Shown here piece after piece: positions 59,130 through 64,000 of a stretch of DNA of 64,000 bases. Source of the stretch: an uncultured Faecalibacterium sp. (GTDB lineage Bacteria; Bacillota; Clostridia; Oscillospirales; Ruminococcaceae); NCBI GenBank assembly GCA_934561555.1, contig CAKTGQ010000005.1, positions 1 through 64,000 of the forward strand, in the 5' to 3' direction. The notes beneath the pieces are model-generated. The model was not told the origin of the DNA. It worked only from the letters and a program-made list of their open reading frames with translations, and did not search any database. The number at the start of each line of letters is the position of its first letter. The first letter of the stretch is position 1. Position numbers and translations under genes: made by a program.

Positions 59130-60026
59130 ATGGAACAACTCATGCAGCTGCTGACCGCAGCAGGCATTACCTATAAAGAAAACGAGCCGCTGGCAGCGCA
59201 CTGTACCTTTAAAATCGGCGGCCCGGCGCGGCTGTTCGTGCAGCCGGCAGATCGGGTACAGCTTTGCCGCGCCGTTGCCCTGTGCAAGGCGCAAAGCGTC
59301 CGGCATTATCTGCTGGGCAACGGCAGCAACATCCTGTTTGCCGACGAGGGCTATGACGGTGCGGTGCTGGATATCTCCTCCATGCAGGACACTGTGGATG
59401 TGCACGGCACACAACTCACCGCCGGGGCGGGCGTGCGGCTCTCGACGCTGTGCAAAACGGCGCTGGAGCATAGCCTGACCGGGCTGGAATTTGCCTACGG
59501 CATCCCCGGTACGGTGGGCGGCGCAGTCTACATGAACGCAGGAGCCTACGGCGGCGAAATGAAGGATGTGCTGACCACAGTGCAGTACCTTACCGCCGAG
59601 GGCAAAGTAAAAGAGGCAGCGGCAACAGAACTTGACCTGCGCTACCGCCACAGCATTTTTGAAGAAAACGGCGGCTGCATCCTCTCGGCGCAGTTTGCCC
59701 TGACCCCGGGCGAGCCGGAAGCTATCCGCGCAAAAATGGACGAGCTGATGGCAAAGCGGCTGGATAAACAGCCACTGGATAAGCCAAGCGCAGGCAGCAC
59801 CTTCAAGCGCCCGGTGGGGGCTTTTGCCGCTGCCCTCATCGACCAGTGTGGTCTGCGGGGCTACCGGCACGGCGGTGCCGCCGTCAGCGAAAAGCACTGC
59901 GGCTTTGTGGTGAACCTTGGCGGCGCGACCTGCGCAGACGTGCTGGCGCTGTGCGAGGAAGTGCGCACCATCGTGAAGGAAAAGACCGGCTACGATTTGG
60001 AAAAAGAGATCCGCGTAGTCCGCTGA
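59130..60026 (+). CDS. murB: UDP-N-acetylenolpyruvoylglucosamine reductase
   Basis: A 298-aa FAD-dependent type II MurB that makes UDP-MurNAc from the MurA product. FAD-binding segments are LGNGSNILFADEGYDG and GIPGTVGGAVYMNAGAYGGEM; the catalytic serine is in PSAGSTFKRP; the C-terminal Glu region EEVRTIVKEKTG is present. ATG 59130 has AAGGAG 10 nt upstream. Lies 28 bases after hprK. Confidence 0.96.
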   Translation: MEQLMQLLTAAGITYKENEPLAAHCTFKIGGPARLFVQPADRVQLCRAVALCKAQSVRHYLLGNGSNILFADEGYDGAVLDISSMQDTVDVHGTQLTAGAGVRLSTLCKTALEHSLTGLEFAYGIPGTVGGAVYMNAGAYGGEMKDVLTTVQYLTAEGKVKEAAATELDLRYRHSIFEENGGCILSAQFALTPGEPEAIRAKMDELMAKRLDKQPLDKPSAGSTFKRPVGAFAAALIDQCGLRGYRHGGAAVSEKHCGFVVNLGGATCADVLALCEEVRTIVKEKTGYDLEKEIRVVR

Positions 60027-60057
60027 ATTGCGGGAATAGAAGGAGTGGGGAATACAG

Positions 60058-60921
60058 ATGGAGTTGTTGATCGTCAGCGGACTTTCCGGTGCAGGAAAGT
60101 CTGTGGCTATGAATGCGCTGGAGGATATCGGATATTTCTGCATCGATAACGTCCCGGCAGGGCTGCTGCCCAGTATTACGGCGTTTTCCAAGGCGGGCGA
60201 CAACCAGTTGGAGCGGGTGGCGCTTTCCATGGATGTGCGCGGCTGCCGCAGCAGGGAAGAGGTCGAGAATGCCTTGCGTCAGCTGGACGAGCAGAAAACC
60301 CCCTATAAGATCCTGTTTCTGGATGCGCCGGACGATGTGCTGATGCGCCGTTACAGCGAGACCCGCCGCCGCCACCCTATCAGCATTGCAGAGGGCATCT
60401 CCACCCGGGATGCCTTTTTGAAAGAGCGGCAGATCTTACAGCCTTTAAAAGACCGTGCGGACTATACCATCAACACCGGCTTGCTCTCTACCTCCCAGAA
60501 TAAAGAGCGCATCTGCGATCTGTTTATGAAAAATGGTGGGGCAAAAAATGCCATGCGGCTCACCATCATGTCCTTCGGGTTCAAGTTTGGTCTGCCGCCG
60601 GAAGCCGACCTTGTGCTGGATGTGCGCTGCCTGCCCAACCCCTTCTACGTGCCAGAACTGAAGCACAAGACCGGACTGGATCAGGCGGTGGTGGATTTTG
60701 TCCTGAGCCACCCCGAAGCACAGGAGCTGCTGCACCGGTACGAGAACTTTTTGCAGTACGCCCTGCCGCTTTATGTCAAGGAAGGCAAAAGCCAGTTGAC
60801 CATCGCGGTGGGTTGCACGGGCGGCAAGCACCGCTCCATCACATTCGCACGCAAACTTGCGGAATACTGCGCCTCTCTGGGCTACGAGCCCGGGGTGCAG
60901 CACCGGGATGCCGTGCGCTGA
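60058..60921 (+). CDS. rapZ: RapZ/YvcJ nucleotide-binding protein
   Basis: A 287-aa P-loop protein of the RapZ/YvcJ family. Walker A GLSGAGKSVA is at the N-terminus; the C-terminal domain shows SFGFKFGLPPEADLVLDVR and IAVGCTGGKHRS, the latter with the residues used for GlcN6P binding in E. coli RapZ. In Firmicutes its role is less clear, with links to competence and carbon metabolism. It follows murB by 31 bases. The yvcK gene usual after it is missing. Confidence 0.93.
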   Translation: MELLIVSGLSGAGKSVAMNALEDIGYFCIDNVPAGLLPSITAFSKAGDNQLERVALSMDVRGCRSREEVENALRQLDEQKTPYKILFLDAPDDVLMRRYSETRRRHPISIAEGISTRDAFLKERQILQPLKDRADYTINTGLLSTSQNKERICDLFMKNGGAKNAMRLTIMSFGFKFGLPPEADLVLDVRCLPNPFYVPELKHKTGLDQAVVDFVLSHPEAQELLHRYENFLQYALPLYVKEGKSQLTIAVGCTGGKHRSITFARKLAEYCASLGYEPGVQHRDAVR

Positions 60922-60937
60922 AAACAGAGGAAATACT

Positions 60938-61870
60938 ATGAGTTTTGCATCTAGTGCGCGGGAGGAGATCGCGCAGCGCAGCCCCACCAAGGAATGCTGT
61001 GTGCGTGCAGCTGCCTATGGCATTGCCTGCTTTGCCAAATACTTTGATGCCCGCGGCCTTGTGCTGCAAACCGAGCAGCCCCATACGGTACAGCTGGCAC
61101 AGCAGCTGTTTGCCCGCTGCGGCATCCGGGGCGAGATATTGGAAAAGCCCCGCGCCAGCGGTGTACTGTACGAGTTCAATATCCGCGATGCAGAGCAGGT
61201 CACCCACCTGCACGAGCTGTTCGGCACTACCGGCAGGGAGACCAGTTTGCAGATCGATCCCGGACTTATCCGCTGCCAGACCTGCGTCAGCGCCTATATC
61301 GCCATGGCCTTTTTGTGCAGCGGCACGGTCACTGACCCGCAAAAGGAATATAATCTGGAATTTCTCACCTCCCGGACGAACCTCGCCCGGGATTTTGAAG
61401 CGCTGCTGGCTGAGCACGAGTTTGCGCCTCACCGCACCCGCCGCAACGGTGTGAACCTGATCTACGTCAAGACCGGTGCCAACGTGGAGCGGCTGCTCCG
61501 CTTTATGGGCGCTGCGGATGCCGCAACGCAAATTAGCGTGCTCAAAGCATTCAAGCAGGTGCGCAACCAGACCAACCGGCAGACCAACTGCGATACCGCA
61601 AACCTTGGCAAAACCGCGCGGGCAAATGCCCAGACATTGAAAGCCATCCGCTATTTGCAGGAGCAGCACGCGCTGGAAACTTTGCCGGAGGTATTACAGC
61701 AGGCGGCAGCCAAGCGTCTGCAATACCCGGATCTTTCGCTTACCGCTCTGTGCGGCTGCTTTGACCCGGCGGTGAGCAAATCCGGTCTATCACACCGGAT
61801 GAAAAAGCTGGAGGCACTGGCGGAAAATCTGCGTCAGCGCCAGCAGGAGGGACAGGAGGCAGTACAATGA
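60938..61870 (+). CDS. whiA: DNA-binding protein WhiA
   Basis: A 310-aa protein with a LAGLIDADG-like N-terminal domain and a C-terminal helix-turn-helix. The stretch NLGKTARANAQTLKAIRYL and KSGLSHRMKKLEAL are typical of the C-terminal HTH part, SGTVTDPQKEYNLEF of the homing-endonuclease-like part. WhiA helps coordinate division and chromosome segregation in Gram-positives. ATG 60938 has AGAGGA upstream, 16 bases after rapZ. Its stop overlaps the dnaE start (ATGA). Confidence 0.94.
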   Translation: MSFASSAREEIAQRSPTKECCVRAAAYGIACFAKYFDARGLVLQTEQPHTVQLAQQLFARCGIRGEILEKPRASGVLYEFNIRDAEQVTHLHELFGTTGRETSLQIDPGLIRCQTCVSAYIAMAFLCSGTVTDPQKEYNLEFLTSRTNLARDFEALLAEHEFAPHRTRRNGVNLIYVKTGANVERLLRFMGAADAATQISVLKAFKQVRNQTNRQTNCDTANLGKTARANAQTLKAIRYLQEQHALETLPEVLQQAAAKRLQYPDLSLTALCGCFDPAVSKSGLSHRMKKLEALAENLRQRQQEGQEAVQ

Positions 61871-64000
61871 GTGAACCCACCGCAAATACCCGTCCCTTTG
61901 CCCACCTGCATATCCATACGGAATACAGCCTTCTGGACGGTGCCTGCCGCATTGACCAGCTGATGGAGCGGGTGAAGGAATGCGGGCAGACCGCCATTGC
62001 CTGCACCGACCACGGCGTAATGTACGGCTGTGTGCAGTTTTATAAAGCCGCTAAAAAGGCGGGCATCAAGCCCATTATCGGCTGTGAGGTCTATGTTGCC
62101 ACCCGTACCCGCTTTGATAAGGTAAATAAAATCGACGGCAACAACCACCTGATCTTACTGTGCAAAAACGAGACCGGCTATAAGAACCTGATCAAAATGG
62201 TCTCTGCCGGTTTTGTGGAGGGCTTTTACTCCAAGCCCCGCGTGGATAAGCAGCTTTTGGAGCAATACCACGAGGGACTGATCTGCCTTTCGGCCTGTTT
62301 GGCGGGCGAGATCCCGCAGGCCATTCTGGCAGGGGACTACGAGCGCGCAAAGGCAACTGCGCTGTGGTACCGGGACTTGTTCGGTGCGGAGAATTACTAT
62401 ATCGAATTGCAGGATCACGGCTTGAAAGAGGATACCACCGTTCTGCCGCAGCTTATCAAGCTTTCCCGGGAGACGGGCATTCCCATGGCAGCTACCAACG
62501 ATGCTCATTATCTGCGCAAAGAGGACGCCAAAATGCAGAGCATCCTGCTGTGCATCCAGACCGGCAAGACCATTCAGGATGCCGACCGCATGGAGTTCCA
62601 GACCGACGAATTCTACGTCAAGACCACAGACGAGATGTACGAGCTGTTCTCCATGGTGCCGGAAGCCTGCGCCAACACGGCAAAGATCGCCGAGCAGTGC
62701 AATTTTGACTTTGAGTTCGGCCACACCAAGATCCCTTACTACAAGGCCCCGGACGGCATGGATAATCAGGCTTACTTTGAAAAGCTCTGCTGGGACGGCC
62801 TGGAACGCCGCTACGGCCCGGACGTGCCGCAGGCGAATATCGACCGCCTGAAATACGAGATCGGCGTGGTCAAGACTATGGGGTATACCAACTACTACCT
62901 CATCGTGTGGGACTACATCAATTTTGCAAAAAGTCAGGGCATCCCGGTGGGGCCGGGACGCGGCTCCGGCGCGGGCAGTATTGCTGCCTACTGCGTGGGC
63001 ATTACGGATATCGACCCCATCCGCTACAACCTGATTTTCGAGCGCTTTTTGAACCCCGAGCGCGTCAGTATGCCGGATTTCGACGTGGACTTCTGCTACG
63101 AGCGTCGGCAGGAGGTCATCGACTACGTCAACCGCAAATACGGTGCGGATCATGTGGCGCAGATCGTCACCTTTGGTACCATGGCCGCCCGCAACGCCAT
63201 CCGTGACGTTGGCCGCGTCATGGGCATCCCGTACCAGCAGGTGGACGTGGTGGCAAAGCTTGTGCCCATGGAACTGAAGATGACCCTGAAGCGGGCGTTG
63301 GAGGTTTCCAGCGAGCTGAAAAAGCTTTACGATACCGACCCGCAGGTGACCGAGCTCATTGACACCGCCTTGAAGGTGGAGGGAATGCCCCGTCACGCCT
63401 CCACCCACGCGGCGGGCGTGGTCATCACCCCGGAGCCGACCAATTATTATCTGCCGCTTGCCACCAACGATGGTCTGCCGGTGACCCAGTTCAACATGAC
63501 CGAGATCGAAGAACTGGGTCTTTTGAAGATGGACTTTCTGGGTCTGCGCACCCTGACCGTCATCCGGGACGCAGAGGTGGCGGTGCAAAAGCAGCACCCG
63601 GAGTTCTCCATCCGTGATCTGGATTATGATGACCCGGATACCTATAAAATGCTGGGTCAGGGCGATACCGAGGGCGTGTTCCAGCTGGAATCCTCCGGCA
63701 TGAAGCAGGTGCTTGTGGGCTTACAGCCGCAGAACCTTGAAGATGTTATCGCTTTGATCAGTCTGTACCGCCCGGGCCCCATGGACTCCATTCCCACCTA
63801 TCTGCGCAATCGGCACGAGCCGGATAAGATCAGCTACAAGACCCTGCAGCTGGCGCACATTCTGGATGTGACCAACGGCTGCATCGTCTATCAAGAGCAG
63901 GTCATGCAGATCTTCCGGGAGCTGGCAGGCTTCTCCTTCGGGCAGGCAGATAACGTCCGCCGCGCCATGAGCAAAAAGAAGCACGCCGTCATGGAGGCCG
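61867..64000 (+). CDS. dnaE: DNA polymerase III subunit alpha, 5' part
   Basis: The first 711 codons of a C-family replicative polymerase; the gene runs off the window. The PHP domain is at the N-terminus with HLHIHTEYSLLDGA, CTDHGVMYG and NDAHYL. The palm carries GPGRGSGAGS and the catalytic pair of aspartates in PDFDVDF, then RHASTHAAGVVI and LYRPGPMDSIP. This is the DnaE type (no inserted exonuclease as in PolC). It is encoded in an ATGA overlap with whiA, at the end of the hprK operon. Confidence 0.96.
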   Translation, partial: MSEPTANTRPFAHLHIHTEYSLLDGACRIDQLMERVKECGQTAIACTDHGVMYGCVQFYKAAKKAGIKPIIGCEVYVATRTRFDKVNKIDGNNHLILLCKNETGYKNLIKMVSAGFVEGFYSKPRVDKQLLEQYHEGLICLSACLAGEIPQAILAGDYERAKATALWYRDLFGAENYYIELQDHGLKEDTTVLPQLIKLSRETGIPMAATNDAHYLRKEDAKMQSILLCIQTGKTIQDADRMEFQTDEFYVKTTDEMYELFSMVPEACANTAKIAEQCNFDFEFGHTKIPYYKAPDGMDNQAYFEKLCWDGLERRYGPDVPQANIDRLKYEIGVVKTMGYTNYYLIVWDYINFAKSQGIPVGPGRGSGAGSIAAYCVGITDIDPIRYNLIFERFLNPERVSMPDFDVDFCYERRQEVIDYVNRKYGADHVAQIVTFGTMAARNAIRDVGRVMGIPYQQVDVVAKLVPMELKMTLKRALEVSSELKKLYDTDPQVTELIDTALKVEGMPRHASTHAAGVVITPEPTNYYLPLATNDGLPVTQFNMTEIEELGLLKMDFLGLRTLTVIRDAEVAVQKQHPEFSIRDLDYDDPDTYKMLGQGDTEGVFQLESSGMKQVLVGLQPQNLEDVIALISLYRPGPMDSIPTYLRNRHEPDKISYKTLQLAHILDVTNGCIVYQEQVMQIFRELAGFSFGQADNVRRAMSKKKHAVMEA

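Noticed and set aside
1..64000. CRISPR arrays, prophage, transposons or integrase-tRNA islands
   Set aside because: No direct-repeat array, transposase, integrase or attachment duplication was seen; the tRNA-Thr is followed by its terminator and an ordinary operon.

Overview
This is a GC-rich, gene-dense stretch of a Firmicutes (Clostridia) chromosome. Several Bacillus/Clostridium gene neighbourhoods are recognisable: miaB-ymcA-mutS-mutL-miaA, sepF-ylmH-divIVA-ileS-lspA-rluD, rplS-lepB-rbgA-rnhB-yraN, tig-clpP-clpX and hprK-murB-rapZ-whiA. The base composition, codon style and gene mix fit an Oscillospiraceae member close to Faecalibacterium. That placement is inference from memory of the group, not a database match. 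There are no rRNAs, insertion sequences, integrases, prophage genes or CRISPR arrays. The window looks like core chromosome, and no gene-free stretch exceeds 300 bases.

Layout. 1-7.3 kb: end of an ABC ATPase, a KDG-type sugar kinase behind a cre/LacI-like operator (minus strand), a PflX-like radical SAM protein (minus) divergent from class III fructose-1,6-bisphosphatase, then murA and walJ. 7.4-11.2 kb, mostly minus strand: a primosome operon (unknown 122-aa protein, DnaD-like, DnaC-like loader), a tRNA-Thr(CGT) on the plus strand, and nth with a small GlsB-like membrane protein. 11.3-22.2 kb, plus: rarA and a PerR/Fur regulator, miaB-ymcA, mutS-mutL-miaA and an HlyD-like adaptor. 22.2-32.5 kb: division cluster, ileS, lspA, rluD, a degenerate HAD protein, a ComEA-like protein and polyphosphate kinase. 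32.5-36.1 kb: an M23/M50 pair resembling SpoIVFA/SpoIVFB, then the TIGR03960/DUF2344 pair. 36.2-49.7 kb: L19 with a structured leader, lepB-rbgA-rnhB-yraN, thrC, a phosphoesterase, tig, clpP, clpX, an aspartate-type aminotransferase, fused secDF and nrdR.

49.7-58 kb is the most unusual part. A DUF421-DUF4363 pair (minus) is divergent from a tricistronic gerA-gerB-gerC-like germination-receptor locus whose GerB is short. That locus ends tail-to-tail, with a 4-bp overlap, against a minus-strand operon of a Na/Pi cotransporter with PhoU domain, a PhoB/PhoP-type regulator and a PhoR-type kinase. The promoter of that operon carries four TTTACA boxes. 58-64 kb: hprK-murB-rapZ-whiA and the 5' part of dnaE, in which the yvcK gene usual between rapZ and whiA is absent.

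Regulatory signals read directly from the bases include a cre-like site, a 7-1-7 Fur/PerR-type box between nth and rarA (with the Fur-family regulator as second gene of the rarA operon), a 9-bp inverted repeat joining the overlapping fbp/radical SAM promoters, the Pho-box-like array, and several perfect hairpins just upstream of ribosome-binding sites (dnaD operon, thrC, secDF, clpP). The best candidates for something undescribed are the germination and SpoIVF-like gene sets, which would be unexpected if the organism really is asporogenous, and the self-contained phosphate-sensing operon.
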